A stretch of 64,000 nt of DNA from Urbifossiella sp046350095 (GTDB lineage Bacteria > Planctomycetota > Planctomycetia > Gemmatales > Gemmataceae), in contig JAXMBA010000008.1 in assembly GCA_046350095.1 (NCBI GenBank), positions 62,001 through 126,000 on the forward strand. Reading direction: 5' to 3'. A program made the translations under genes and the position numbers. Positions 52,701 through 61,451 of this stretch are shown piece after piece. Numbering within the stretch: the first letter of the stretch is position 1; each line of letters starts with the position of its first letter. The notes beneath the pieces were generated by a model. It was not told the DNA's origin. It made no database searches and saw nothing but the letters and a program-made list of their open reading frames with translations.

Positions 52701-55700
52701 CTGGTGCCGTCGGAAACCTGCACGCGGACGTTGAACACGGCCTGGTCGGCCGGCAGCCCGTCGTCGATGCCCAGGTTGACGAGATCGGCCCAGGTCAGCG
52801 TCGGGTTGGCGCCGGTCGCGTCGCCGAACACGCCGTCGTCGTTCAGATCCCAGGAGTAGCTCAGGACGTCGCCGTTCGGGTCGGTGGCGGCCCCGGACAG
52901 CGTCAGGGACTGGCCCTCCGTGACGACGTACGGCCCGCCGGCGAGGGGGTTCAACGGCCCGGGGTTCGGGTCGATCGACAACTGGACGACGTAGTCGCCG
53001 GACGTCGGGCTCGTCGTGGCCTGCGACGGACGGACCTGAATCAGGTAGGTGCCGGCTCCGAGCATCGAGGACAGAAGGGCGTTCTTGCCGTCCGCCGCGC
53101 CGTTGTCGGTCGTGGAATCACCGACGAGGAGCGTCGGGGCGCCGGCGCCGACCTGGTACAACAGGACGTCGGGGTTGAGGAAGTTGTCCGGCTGGTACGG
53201 CCCGTCGCCTGGCGTCAGGGACGTGACGTAGAGCGTCGTCGGGGCCGTGAGCGTGAACCGGTACCAGTCCTCGTCGGTCCCACCCAGCGCGCCGCGGACG
53301 TTCCCGCCCACGGTGATCGCCTGGGCCGTCTGGTAGGTGTCGTTCCCCTCCTGGTCCATCGCCCCGTTCAGGACCACGCCGAGGGCGAATTCCGAGCCGA
53401 CGGCCGTAACGTCGCTGAACGGCACGGAAATCTGGATCGTGTACCGGCCGGTGGTGGTCGGGGTGAACGTCAGCGCCTGGTCGAAATTCGTGGGGTTCAC
53501 GATCGTGCCGACCGGGGCGAAGAACTGGTCGAACACGGTCAGGGTCATCGTCGCCCCGCCCGTCAGCCGCTCCAGCCCGATCGTGACCTGCTGGCGGGCG
53601 GTTGTGACGTTGAACGAGAACTGGTCCTGGGTGTCCGCGCCGAAGACGATGAAGTCCTGGCCGACGTTCCCGTAGACCGTCGTCGCACGGAGGGTACTCC
53701 CCGGCCCGCCCTGCGGGCGGATGAGGCTGTTCAGGTTCTCGGGGGAGAAGTCGTTGAACGCCGACGGGACCTTCACCTCGTTCTCGACGTCCACGTTGAC
53801 CAGCGCGCGGAGCCGGTACGGGCCGGTCGAGTTGGACGTGCCGCTCACCTGGATCGAGTACTTCCCGGGCACAGACAAGACGACCGCGCTGGTGTACGCC
53901 GGGTCGCCGGTGGCGGCGCTGTTGGCGATGGCCACGACCGCACCGGTCGGGTCCAGGACCGTGAGCTGCGCCCGCAGCGAACTGAGTTGATCCACGGCGG
54001 CGGTGAGGGTCTGCCCGGCGTCCAGCTCGACCGTGTAGGTGTCCACCTCGCCGAACGTGCTGATCCGCCCGGTCGTGTTCCCCACGTACGCCCCCCAGCC
54101 GTCCGGGCCGAACGGCGCGAGCTGCGAGAACGACCCGCCGAACGCGCCGGAGGCCTCCTCGACCGGGAACCCGAACGGGTCGAGGACGGACCCGTAGGGG
54201 AGGGTGACGAACGGCGGGGCGACGGTCACGCCCGAGACCACGTACTGCACGACCGCCCCGCTGGGCGTGTTCGACAGGATGTTCGCCGCCGTGACCGTCC
54301 CCTGCGACACCTGCAGGTCGGCGGGGCCGACCGAGGCCGGGTCGATCTGGCCGTCGAAGGTGACGAGCAGGGCGCCGCGCGTGGTGGGGTCGGTGCTGAT
54401 GACCGCGGTGAGCGCCGCGGCGTCGTACCGGAAGTTGGCGGTATAGGCGTCGTTCGGCCGGCCCAACAGCCCGTCCAGGTTCTGGTCGAGGGCGGCCCCG
54501 TTGTCCGCCGCCAGTACGGACGGGGCGAGGACAAGCTGGTAGTTGCCCTGGGCCGCGGCCCCCGTCAGCGGCGTGAAGTCGATCTGGAGCGTCGACACGG
54601 TTACCGAGGTGTCGTCCGGGGCGAGCACGGTCGTCGTGCCCCACACGAAACCCGTAATCTGCGGCTTCAGGTCGACGCCGTTCGGGCCGCTGAATGACTG
54701 CACGTCGGCGGTCGGGTCGAACGACGTCGTGTTCATCACCTCGCTGAACGTCAGCGTGAGCGAGGAGAAGGGCGGCGTGAAGGCCGGCGCCCCGCCGATG
54801 ACCTTGGCCGACGGACTTTGGCCGATGACGGCCGGGTTGGCGAGCGAGGGCGGAAGGACGTAGCTCGTCGAGACGGACGTGTCGTCGGACGAACTGGTGG
54901 ACGCCCCGAACCCGAGGCCGCGGCGGGCGAACGCGGTCCAGATCTCGCGCCGGTTTTGGCCGCCGGTCAGCGCCAGGTCGGCGGCGAGGATGGCGTCCCG
55001 GGCCTGAACGAACGTCGGGTTCGCCGGCTGCAGCTTGAGTGCGTCCATGACCAGTTGGAGCGACAGCTTGTTCCCCGCCCCGGCGGGGCCGTTCACGTTC
55101 GCGTACCCGGTCGTCAGGTCCTTGTCGAACCCGTACTTGTTGATCAGCAACCAGGTCATGTCCCACAGGGTCGAGCTCCAGATCTCGCCCGTGTCGTGTT
55201 CCTCCGGGTAGCCGTAGAACGGGCTGACCCCGTAGTCGTCGAAGGTGATCGGGTTGATGGTCTTGTCGAAGCTGTACGGGTTGCGGCGGACTCCCCCGCC
55301 GGTCGACGGCTGGTTGAGCACCCAAGTGCCGACGCCGATGGAGTCGTTCGCCTGGGTCGTCGCCGTCTGGGTGAACATCAGCGCCCAGTAGTCGCTCCAC
55401 CCCTCGCCCATCCCGCGGCTCTGGTAGGTGCTCAGCGCGTTCGAGTCCGCCGGGCCGCCGGTCAGCCGGTTCGAAACGCCGTGCCCGTACTCGTGGACGA
55501 CCACCTCGTTGGCGAAGTCGCCGTCGCGGTTCGGGGTGCTGAGCGTGAACTGGTACATCTGCATCCGCGGCCGGGACCCGTCCGGCGGGGTGGCGAAGTT
55601 GGCGTTGTCGGTGCCGCCGCCGTCGAGGGCGTCGGCGTTCACCGGGTCGCCGCCCAACCCCTGGCCGGTGTAGTTCCGGAACTGGAAGTTTCCGGCCGCC

Positions 55701-56806
55701 TCGGTGAACCCGTACTGGAAGTGAAGGTCGTGAATGATGTTGTTCATGTAGAACAACTGGGTGACGGCCGCGTCGGTCGAGGCCGTCGGGTTGGCCGTCA
55801 GGTCGAGCGGGTAGTTGAACACCAGCCCCGCCCCGGCGTTCGGGCGGACGTTGCTGTTGTTGAAGCCCGTGAGGTCGGCCTGCGCGAAGACGTTGTTGCC
55901 GCGCGTGTCAGTGAACTCCGCCCCGGCCACGCCGTTGGTGTCCTGCCAGCCGAACGGCGACGCCGCCGTGCTGTTCGGGTTGACGATGGTCCGCAGGGTG
56001 CCGGCCACCGGGTCCTTTTCCGGCAACGGCAGGGCGGTGTACGTCGCGTTGTAGTTCTCGACCCAGTCGTTCCAGAACGTCACGTCGCCGGTCTCGGCGT
56101 CCACCACCACGTCGTACCAGTTCCGGCCGCCGGGCACGTCCAGGTTGAACTCCCAGCCGGTGCGGACGCCGGCCGGCGTGTTCACGTACACCAGCCGCGT
56201 CTCGATCGGGTTGACCGAGGCCTCGGTCTCGGACACGACCGAGCGGAAGTCGATCGAGTTCAGCGTCGAGGTGACCAGCGGCGGCGTGGTGAGGGTGATC
56301 CCGAAGTACCCCGCGGCCGCGGCCACGGCGCCCGTCGGGGAGACCGTCGGTCGCGGGATCGCGCCGGTGGCCGTCGCGCCCAGGTCGGGCACGAAGCTGC
56401 TGTTGACGGTGAGCACGCGGCCGTCCGCCGCGAGGTGGACGCCGGCGCTGGTGTTGAACACCTCCAGCCCGTTGAACGATTGCTTGAAATAGGCGTGGAA
56501 CAGTCCCCCCGGGCCGTCCGAGTACGCCCCGGTTGTGACCGGGTTCGCGACGTCCGCCGGCGACAGCTGGAGGTTCGACGCGTTGGCGACGAGGGCCTGT
56601 ACGGCCAGGTCGATCGGGCTACCCGTTTGGGGGCCGGTCAGGTAGTCCGAACCGCCGACCGAGTAGGACAGCGGCCGGGTGTTCAGACCGGCGCTGGCGG
56701 GGTCGTACGGCGGCGGTGTGAGGTCGAGGCCGGCCGGGACCGACCGGTCTTCCAGCTGGGTGAGGCGCAGGCTGGTCGGGCGGGAGCGGTCGCGCCGGGC
56801 ACGCAT
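49799..56806 (-). CDS. Giant surface M36 (fungalysin) metallopeptidase with repeat arrays
   Basis: 2335 residues. The N-terminus has an LEDR-type surface-sorting motif (SLRLTQLEDRSVPA) instead of a standard signal peptide. A fungalysin-type protease follows (~130-680) with the zinc site HEYGH at 438-442 and Glu468 in GEGWSDYW. The middle (~680-1400) holds Ig- and pre-peptidase C-like domains (DTYQTAQAITVGGNVRGALG; DEDWYRFTLTAPTTLYVTSL). About 1400-2060 holds cadherin/PKD-like repeats with DKDGG and calcium-type DLNGDG loops. The last ~260 residues are FG-GAP/VCBS repeats (VAVADVNGDGVADVVAGTGP). It probably cuts and binds proteins or polymers outside the cell. Confidence 0.9.
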   Translation of the reverse strand: MRARRDRSRPTSLRLTQLEDRSVPAGLDLTPPPYDPASAGLNTRPLSYSVGGSDYLTGPQTGSPIDLAVQALVANASNLQLSPADVANPVTTGAYSDGPGGLFHAYFKQSFNGLEVFNTSAGVHLAADGRVLTVNSSFVPDLGATATGAIPRPTVSPTGAVAAAAGYFGITLTTPPLVTSTLNSIDFRSVVSETEASVNPIETRLVYVNTPAGVRTGWEFNLDVPGGRNWYDVVVDAETGDVTFWNDWVENYNATYTALPLPEKDPVAGTLRTIVNPNSTAASPFGWQDTNGVAGAEFTDTRGNNVFAQADLTGFNNSNVRPNAGAGLVFNYPLDLTANPTASTDAAVTQLFYMNNIIHDLHFQYGFTEAAGNFQFRNYTGQGLGGDPVNADALDGGGTDNANFATPPDGSRPRMQMYQFTLSTPNRDGDFANEVVVHEYGHGVSNRLTGGPADSNALSTYQSRGMGEGWSDYWALMFTQTATTQANDSIGVGTWVLNQPSTGGGVRRNPYSFDKTINPITFDDYGVSPFYGYPEEHDTGEIWSSTLWDMTWLLINKYGFDKDLTTGYANVNGPAGAGNKLSLQLVMDALKLQPANPTFVQARDAILAADLALTGGQNRREIWTAFARRGLGFGASTSSSDDTSVSTSYVLPPSLANPAVIGQSPSAKVIGGAPAFTPPFSSLTLTFSEVMNTTSFDPTADVQSFSGPNGVDLKPQITGFVWGTTTVLAPDDTSVTVSTLQIDFTPLTGAAAQGNYQLVLAPSVLAADNGAALDQNLDGLLGRPNDAYTANFRYDAAALTAVISTDPTTRGALLVTFDGQIDPASVGPADLQVSQGTVTAANILSNTPSGAVVQYVVSGVTVAPPFVTLPYGSVLDPFGFPVEEASGAFGGSFSQLAPFGPDGWGAYVGNTTGRISTFGEVDTYTVELDAGQTLTAAVDQLSSLRAQLTVLDPTGAVVAIANSAATGDPAYTSAVVLSVPGKYSIQVSGTSNSTGPYRLRALVNVDVENEVKVPSAFNDFSPENLNSLIRPQGGPGSTLRATTVYGNVGQDFIVFGADTQDQFSFNVTTARQQVTIGLERLTGGATMTLTVFDQFFAPVGTIVNPTNFDQALTFTPTTTGRYTIQISVPFSDVTAVGSEFALGVVLNGAMDQEGNDTYQTAQAITVGGNVRGALGGTDEDWYRFTLTAPTTLYVTSLTPGDGPYQPDNFLNPDVLLYQVGAGAPTLLVGDSTTDNGAADGKNALLSSMLGAGTYLIQVRPSQATTSPTSGDYVVQLSIDPNPGPLNPLAGGPYVVTEGQSLTLSGAATDPNGDVLSYSWDLNDDGVFGDATGANPTLTWADLVNLGIDDGLPADQAVFNVRVQVSDGTSGPVTSIPTTLIVRNGNPEATLYIGATGAATTLTVPEGIQTPVVVRLASPADSTLPPTDPSPIDVQAGLRYSFDLNGDGLYNDGAGDGLSYAGSQALTSFTVPASVFADGPGTVVIRGKVFDKDGGSVETSVTITIDNVAPTVGLGGVYLTGNLVEGTPGTITVVGADDASPVDRTSLRYSFDLNGDGLFNDGAGDGTYAGSLTSPTANVPALADDGPSTGAVFGVRVIDKDGGMVTQTGVVLPVLNAPPTGSLVVLVNGVETANPVVSEGTGVSLRMNAMTDPSTADTTAGFTYLYDFDYNGTFAADLTTTSSTAAVALDDGSTTAVVAVRVMDKDGGFSEYVTTIGVTNTPPTATVTADDVLIGQPTIVTLTSQHDDSTADQAAGFLYSYDFNGDGDFADAGDVLNSPSSSASFTFTTPGPQLVTVRITDKDGGSTTYPVTAAVTNVQPTVNLVVPTTVLEGGTATVQVSGSHPSTGVMDAGFTFEFDFDGDGTFDQTVARTPGVTSVTIPVPAQYTLDGVRPLSVRVRVTESFNGLTAEAVQPLQVLNGNPTATFTGPTADVSVSDSVTFNFTNATDPSPADRTGLRFSVDLNNDGDFTDEGEVADSLTPSVTTQFRTAGSKVVRGRVTDKDGGFTDYTLPVKVISKPKGGFAVGVDAGNAPEVQLFNADGTLKYRTAAFDPNATGGVRVAVADVNGDGVADVVAGTGPGAPAEVRVLDGKTGQVIFSSKVFEGFLGGVFVAAGDMDGDGRAEFAVSPDLGGGPRVILYRGLGFLQTISFFGIDDAKFRGGARVGMADINGDGRADLIVSAGIDGGPRVAGYEGSGLLVGKTTKLFNDFFAFEPGLRNGSFVTGGDVNGDGFADLVAGAGPGGAPRVSVYDGASLMAGRVTQIASFFTGNNDSRGGVRVAVADVDGDGLADVVTGEADGPRVNLFFGKNVRTGLPGDDLELTPFSTPMNGVFVG

Positions 56807-57194
56807 CGGTCGGTCTCCGAACGATCAGCGGAGCAGAAACAGGGTGTGGGCGACCCGCGGGACCGTGGTACGGACCGGGGGCGCAGCTGCGAATCTTCCA
56901 TCCAGACGACGCACCTGGCGGCCCGGTTGGGCCGCAGCACGAATTCCGCGCCGCTAGGCTACCCCTTCCACGCCCGTACTACAACTCGAAACGCCGCCCG
57001 CGGCGCGAATTAACCCCTGTCAGGTCCGGGCGTAAGGGCGATGCCGCGGGTGCGGCCGGGCCGGCCGAACCGGTCGTTCGGGCCGGCGCGAAATTGCCGG
57101 TGGAATGAGCTCACGGTCACCATCGTACCGACCGGTACTGCCGTCGTTGCCGGCGCTTCGGTAGAATCCCATCACTTCGCGCCTCGGAGTGCCC
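56807..57194. other. Divergent intergenic region between two surface-protein genes
   Basis: About 388 bases without a supported gene. The right end holds the candidate promoter at 57162 and a GGAG site for the gene at 57195. No convincing promoter was found for the giant peptidase. Confidence 0.5.
57162..57167 (+). promoter_or_regulatory. Candidate -10 box of the beta-propeller gene
   Basis: TAGAAT, 28 bases before the ATG at 57195, inside the block ggtagaatccca that also occurs at 39164-39175 before the LRR gene. No strong -35 is visible. Confidence 0.42.
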
Positions 57195-58901
57195 ATGAGC
57201 CCCCCGCCGCCTGCGCCGGACGACGACGCACCGCCCCCCACCGGCTGGGAGGTCGTCGAGCCGTCCCGCGACCCGCTCCTCGACGACCCGCTCTTCGCCG
57301 AGTTGGTCGAGGACAAGCCGAAGCCGGACCTGAAACTCGAATCGCCGGCCCCCCCGGCGGTCGCAGCACCGGCGGACGACCTGCCGCTCGCGCGGGTGGT
57401 TCCGGGGCGGCCGAAGCCGTCGCCCGTTGCCCCGCCGCGCCGCGCCGAGGAGCCGACCCAACCGTCGAAGCCGCGGGTGTTCACTGCGTGTGCGGCCCTC
57501 GGCTGCTTCGGGCTCGGGTTCGTGGCGTCGATGGCGTTCCTCGGCTGGGCGGCGGTCACGCTCCTGTCCGTACTCCCCGGCGACCGCGGCACGACCGTCG
57601 TCCACACGGGGGCGCGGCCGGGCCCGGTCGAACCCACCAGATACGCCGCGGACAGCGGCCAGATTCAACTCGCCGACACGGTCGACGCCGTCGGCCGAGC
57701 CGCCGCCGGCCGCTACCTCCTGCTGCGTACCTCGCGGACGGGCAAGGTTCACGTCTTCGACCCGAACGTCGGCGCCGTCATCGCCGAGTTCGACACCGGC
57801 GGCGGGCGGTCGTTGTTCGCCGGTTCGGCGAGCAAGCTGTTCGTGTTCCGGCCCGACGACGCCGGGGGCTTGCTGGAGCGGTGGGACCTGGAAACGCGGG
57901 TCAAGGAACACAGCGTGAAGCGCGGGGCGGACGCGCTCCCGCCCGCCGCGTTGGCCGTCGGGGCGGGCACGGACGGGCCGCTGTACCTCGTGAACGCCCC
58001 GATCAACGGTTCGGCGACGGTCCGTGTCGTCGACGCCGACACGCTGGCGGAAAAAGCGGCTCACGGCGTGCCGAATTGGCTCGGCGCGACCCACACGCAC
58101 GTCCGCGCCTCCGACGACGGCGCGACGCTCACGGCTTCGACCGCGAGCGGGGCGGCGGTACTCCGCTTCCCCACGCCGCAGGCCGCCCCGGCCGCGGTGG
58201 TGCTCCGGACGACCGGGCCGAACCCGCTGAAGTACGCGACCCCGGGCCGGGACGGCGCCCTCGTGTTCACGCCGAGAGGCCTGTTCTCCCCGGACGGTGT
58301 TCCCCAACCCGGCCCCAAGCGGCTGACGTTCCCCACGGCCCAGGGGACCGACCTGTTCCTGAGCCAGGTGGTGCAGGACGCGGCCGACCCGACCCCGGAA
58401 CTGCGCCTCCACCTGACAGCCGCTCCCTCCGCTTCGGTCCCGCTGGCGTCGGTCGCGGGTCCGAAGGGGGTGGAACTCGGTGAACTGTCGGCGGTGACGG
58501 CGGACCAGCGCGTCCACGTGTGGCCGGCGGCGGGGCTGGCCGCGGTCGTCGCCACCGGCACGCCGACGCGGTTACACCTGACCCGGGTTGATGTCAAGGA
58601 ACTGTTGCCTGGCCTTGTGCAAACCCACGTCGTGATCGGCTCCGACCCGGCGCGGTGGGCGCCGCGCTCGGCCGAGTGGCGCTACCGGCCCGCGGTGTGG
58701 ACCAACGGCGACGGCCCCACCACCGTGAAGCTCGTCGAATCCCCGCCCGGGATGCAGGTGAAGCCGAGCGGCGAAGTCGTGTGGACGCCCGGTGCGGGGG
58801 CGGCCCGCACGGCAATGGTTCGGTTGCGGGTAGAGGTCGGCGACGCCGGGACAGAGCAACAGTTCCGCCTGACCGTACTCGACGAGCCTGAGGACGAGTA
58901 G
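57195..58901 (+). CDS. Membrane-anchored beta-propeller-like protein of unknown function
   Basis: 568 residues from ATG at 57195 (GGAG site six bases upstream). The N-terminal ~95 residues are acidic and Pro-rich and probably cytoplasmic. One membrane segment follows (ALGCFGLGFVASMAFLGWAA, ~100-125). The outer part has propeller-like strands (RYLLLRTSRTGKVHVFDPNV, GGLLERWDLETRVKEHSVKR) and ends with an Ig/cadherin-like module (VESPPGMQVKPSGEVVWTPG). The name and role are unknown. It is divergent from the giant peptidase gene. Confidence 0.72.
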   Translation: MSPPPPAPDDDAPPPTGWEVVEPSRDPLLDDPLFAELVEDKPKPDLKLESPAPPAVAAPADDLPLARVVPGRPKPSPVAPPRRAEEPTQPSKPRVFTACAALGCFGLGFVASMAFLGWAAVTLLSVLPGDRGTTVVHTGARPGPVEPTRYAADSGQIQLADTVDAVGRAAAGRYLLLRTSRTGKVHVFDPNVGAVIAEFDTGGGRSLFAGSASKLFVFRPDDAGGLLERWDLETRVKEHSVKRGADALPPAALAVGAGTDGPLYLVNAPINGSATVRVVDADTLAEKAAHGVPNWLGATHTHVRASDDGATLTASTASGAAVLRFPTPQAAPAAVVLRTTGPNPLKYATPGRDGALVFTPRGLFSPDGVPQPGPKRLTFPTAQGTDLFLSQVVQDAADPTPELRLHLTAAPSASVPLASVAGPKGVELGELSAVTADQRVHVWPAAGLAAVVATGTPTRLHLTRVDVKELLPGLVQTHVVIGSDPARWAPRSAEWRYRPAVWTNGDGPTTVKLVESPPGMQVKPSGEVVWTPGAGAARTAMVRLRVEVGDAGTEQQFRLTVLDEPEDE

Positions 58902-59024
58902 CGCCCGCCCACAGCGCGCGTTTTCACACGGTTCTCACAATTCGTCCGTCTGCTTGCCGGCGACCCGGTCGGGTGTTAGCTTCTCTTCACACTCGCCGTC
59001 ACCGCTCGCCCTCCGAGCCGTCGA

Positions 59025-59756
59025 ATGCCTCCCCAGCCACGCGCCGTGTCGCGCGAACGTGCCGTTCTCGACGACTGCCAGGCCGCCGTCGGCTACCAGT
59101 TCCGGAAGCCGGACCTGCTCAAGGCCGCGCTGACCCACACGTCCGGGGCCAACACCCGGGCCGCCTCCAACGAGCGGCTCGAGTTCCTCGGCGACAGCGT
59201 CCTCGGCCTCGTCACCTGCCAGGAACTCTTCCACCGCTTCCCGGAGTACCAGGAAGGCGACCTGACCAAGGTGAAGTCGGTGGTGGTCAGCCGCAAGACG
59301 TGCGCGGCGTTCAGCCAGCAGGTCGGCCTCGGCGACTACCTCTTCCTCGGCAAGGGCGTCGGCCACTACGGCGAGTTGCCGTCGAACATCCTCGCCGACG
59401 TGTTCGAGTCGCTGGTGGCGGCAATCTTTCTGGACGGCGGGTGGGACGCGGCCCGCGACTTCGTGAAGCGGTTCGTCGGCCCGGAGATCGACCGGGTGGC
59501 GCAGGAGGCGGTCGGGGCCAACGCCAAGTCGCAGTTCCAGCACGTCGTGCAACAGGCCTACGGCGAGGCGCCACGGTACGTGGTGCTGGACGAGCAGGGG
59601 CCGGACCACGACAAGTGCTTCAAGGTCGCCGCCCAGGCCGCCGGCCACCAGTTCCCGCCGGCGTGGGGGCGGAACAAGAAGGACGCGGAACTCCGGGCGG
59701 CGCTGAACGGCCTGGCCGAGATCCGGGGCGAGGAACCGCCGTCCCCGCCGTGCTGA
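59025..59756 (+). CDS. rnc: Ribonuclease III
   Basis: 243 residues, normal length. Cleaves double-stranded RNA in rRNA and mRNA maturation. The signature NERLEFLGDSVLG lies at 49-61 with catalytic Glu and Asp, and the second acidic cluster at LADVFESLVAAIFLDGGWD. The C-terminal dsRNA-binding domain (~165-235; KSQFQHVVQQAYGEAPRYVV, NKKDAELRAALNGLAEI) completes it. It is followed 14 bases later by a small Cys-rich gene. No rRNA or lepB/era partner is adjacent. Confidence 0.95.
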   Translation: MPPQPRAVSRERAVLDDCQAAVGYQFRKPDLLKAALTHTSGANTRAASNERLEFLGDSVLGLVTCQELFHRFPEYQEGDLTKVKSVVVSRKTCAAFSQQVGLGDYLFLGKGVGHYGELPSNILADVFESLVAAIFLDGGWDAARDFVKRFVGPEIDRVAQEAVGANAKSQFQHVVQQAYGEAPRYVVLDEQGPDHDKCFKVAAQAAGHQFPPAWGRNKKDAELRAALNGLAEIRGEEPPSPPC

Positions 59757-59770
59757 GTCACTCCGTGCCG

Positions 59771-60046
59771 ATGCCGCCGTACCCCGTCTGCTGCTACGCC
59801 CCCGGGTGCCCGGAACTCGCGGCATTCAAGGTGGCGGCCCACTGGTCGGACGGGCTAACCGACGAGTTGAAAACGTACTCCCTGGCGTGCCCGGCGTGCT
59901 TGCCACGCTTGCTGGCGGCGGCTCGGGTGAAGCGGGCGGAGTGCCGGCTCGCCCCGGGCGAGACGTTGGACGAGCCCGGAGTTTACCAGCTGAGCCGCGG
60001 CGGCCGCGACCACTCGCTCACCCGTCGGCCGGACCTCGAGAACTGA
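59771..60046 (+). CDS. Small Cys-motif protein of unknown function
   Basis: 91 residues from ATG at 59771; the GTG two codons earlier is an alternative. A CCYAPGC pattern near the N-terminus and a CPAC pair (SLACPACLPRLL) could bind one zinc ion. The remainder has no known domain (RAECRLAPGETLDEPGVYQL). It starts 14 bases past the rnc stop, so it is probably in the same operon. It converges on the response regulator gene, five bases between stops. Confidence 0.65.
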   Translation: MPPYPVCCYAPGCPELAAFKVAAHWSDGLTDELKTYSLACPACLPRLLAAARVKRAECRLAPGETLDEPGVYQLSRGGRDHSLTRRPDLEN

Positions 60047-60051
60047 GCCGG

Positions 60052-60444
60052 CTACGCCTCGGGCGGGGCCTTCGGCTCCGGCTTGAGGGTTCGGTTCACC
60101 ACCTCCATTAGCCGCTCCATGGCGAACGGCTTGCGGATGTAGTCGACGACGCCGAGGTACTCGGCGTACGCCTTGTGCCGGCTCCCCTCGTTGGCCGTGA
60201 TCATGATGATCGGCGGGGCGTCGGCCTTCCCCTTGAAGTGTTCGAGCACCGGGTAGCCGCCCTTCCGCGGCATCATCATGTCGAGGATGACCAGGTCCGG
60301 GCGCTGGCCGTAGATCGCCTGTTGGCCCTGGATGCCGTCGTGGGCCTGGATCACCTTGTAGCCCTGCCGCTCCAGCATCATCCGCAGCCCGTCCACCAAC
60401 TCGCGGTCGTCGTCAATCACCAGCACCAGCTTCTGATCGGCCAT
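60052..60444 (-). CDS. Single-domain response regulator
   Basis: 130 residues, a lone receiver domain. It has the acidic pocket (VIDDDREL), the phospho-acceptor Asp55 (LVILDMMMPRKGG), and the conserved Lys105 (DYIRKPFA). No output domain is present, so it acts by protein contact or as a phosphate sink in a phosphorelay. No kinase is adjacent; the hybrid kinase at 13520 is an unlinked candidate partner only. Confidence 0.93.
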   Translation of the reverse strand: MADQKLVLVIDDDRELVDGLRMMLERQGYKVIQAHDGIQGQQAIYGQRPDLVILDMMMPRKGGYPVLEHFKGKADAPPIIMITANEGSRHKAYAEYLGVVDYIRKPFAMERLMEVVNRTLKPEPKAPPEA

Positions 60445-60512
60445 GACCGGACCTCGACTCGGGCACGCGGAACACGTTCAACCTTACCAGCGCCGCCCGG
60501 CCGGAACAAGGA

Positions 60513-60518
60513 TATGCT
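60513..60518 (+). promoter_or_regulatory. Candidate -10 box of the OB-fold membrane protein gene
   Basis: TATGCT, 34 bases before the ATG at 60552. The hexamer and distance match those of the WD40 kinase gene. No -35 was seen. Confidence 0.35.
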
Positions 60519-60551
60519 AGCCGCACTCGCCCCCTCTCCGCCCGGTGCCGA

Positions 60552-61451
60552 ATGAACGCGCCCGCCCCGAAGCCCCGCCGCCGGTTCGGCTGGTTTCTCG
60601 CCGCGCTGGTGGTCCTCGCGGCCGCCGGCGGCGGCGGGTGGTTCGTGTACTTCAACCTGTCGCGGCCGGTCGAGTACGCCGACCCCGACGGGGTGTTCAC
60701 GGCCACGTTCCCGAACCCGCCCGCGGCCACGAACACGGTGAAGGCCGACCCCGCGATGCTGCTCTGGGGCGAGCGCGGGGCGAAGGCGGCGGTCGGCCGC
60801 CGCGAGTACGCCGTGACCGTGCAGGACGGCCTGAACCCCGGCAACCAGGAGCCCGGCCCCGTCGGCCGCGACGCGCAGGCCGAGCAACTGCTCGTGCTGT
60901 TCGCGGCCAACGCCGACGGCAGCATCGTGACCCGCCGCGACCTGAAGCACGACGGCCACGTCGGCCGCGAGGTCGTGATCGCCGGCCGCGACGACGGCCG
61001 GCTGACGGCCGTCCGCGTGGTCGTGGGCGAGACGTGCGCCGTGCGGATGACCGTGAAGGCGCCGGGCGACAAGGCGAACGCCGAGGCGGCGCTCGCCGAC
61101 GCGGCCGCGTTCTTCGACACGGTGAAGCTCGGCCCCGCCTTCGGGCCGGCCGTCCTGGACGACCCACTGGCCGTGTCGGCGACGGAATTTGCGGCAGCGT
61201 ACAAGGCCGACCCCGCGGCCGCCGACGCCCGGTTCAAGGGCCGCTGGGTCCGCGTCACCGGGAAGGTCACGGACACCTCTGACGGGGCGTTCACGGTGGA
61301 CGGCGACGTGGCCGTGCGGCGGGCGGCGAAGGCGCGGATGAACGTGGCCGCCCGCCGTGGGAACCCGGTCACCGCGACGGGGAAGTGCCTCGGGCTCGTG
61401 GACGGCAAGGCGACGCTCGCCGAGGCCGTCGTGCTGCCGCCGCCGTCATAG
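60552..61451 (+). CDS. Membrane-anchored protein with a C-terminal OB-fold-like domain
   Basis: 299 residues. A basic start and one membrane helix (GWFLAALVVLAAAGGGGWFV) anchor it. The middle domain (~45-200) has strands such as DGVFTATFPNPPAATNTVKA and may be a lipoprotein-like fold. The C-terminal ~90 residues resemble the tRNA_anti-like OB-fold: AAYKADPAAADARFKGRWVR followed by VTGKVTDTSDGAFTVDGDVA. That domain binds nucleic acid or peptide in other proteins; the ligand here is unknown. Its stop overlaps that of the epimerase on the other strand. Confidence 0.75.
   Translation: MNAPAPKPRRRFGWFLAALVVLAAAGGGGWFVYFNLSRPVEYADPDGVFTATFPNPPAATNTVKADPAMLLWGERGAKAAVGRREYAVTVQDGLNPGNQEPGPVGRDAQAEQLLVLFAANADGSIVTRRDLKHDGHVGREVVIAGRDDGRLTAVRVVVGETCAVRMTVKAPGDKANAEAALADAAAFFDTVKLGPAFGPAVLDDPLAVSATEFAAAYKADPAAADARFKGRWVRVTGKVTDTSDGAFTVDGDVAVRRAAKARMNVAARRGNPVTATGKCLGLVDGKATLAEAVVLPPPS

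Noticed and set aside
60052..60444. Response regulator at 60052 as the partner of the hybrid kinase at 13520
   Set aside because: They are 45 kb apart and nothing in the sequence links them.
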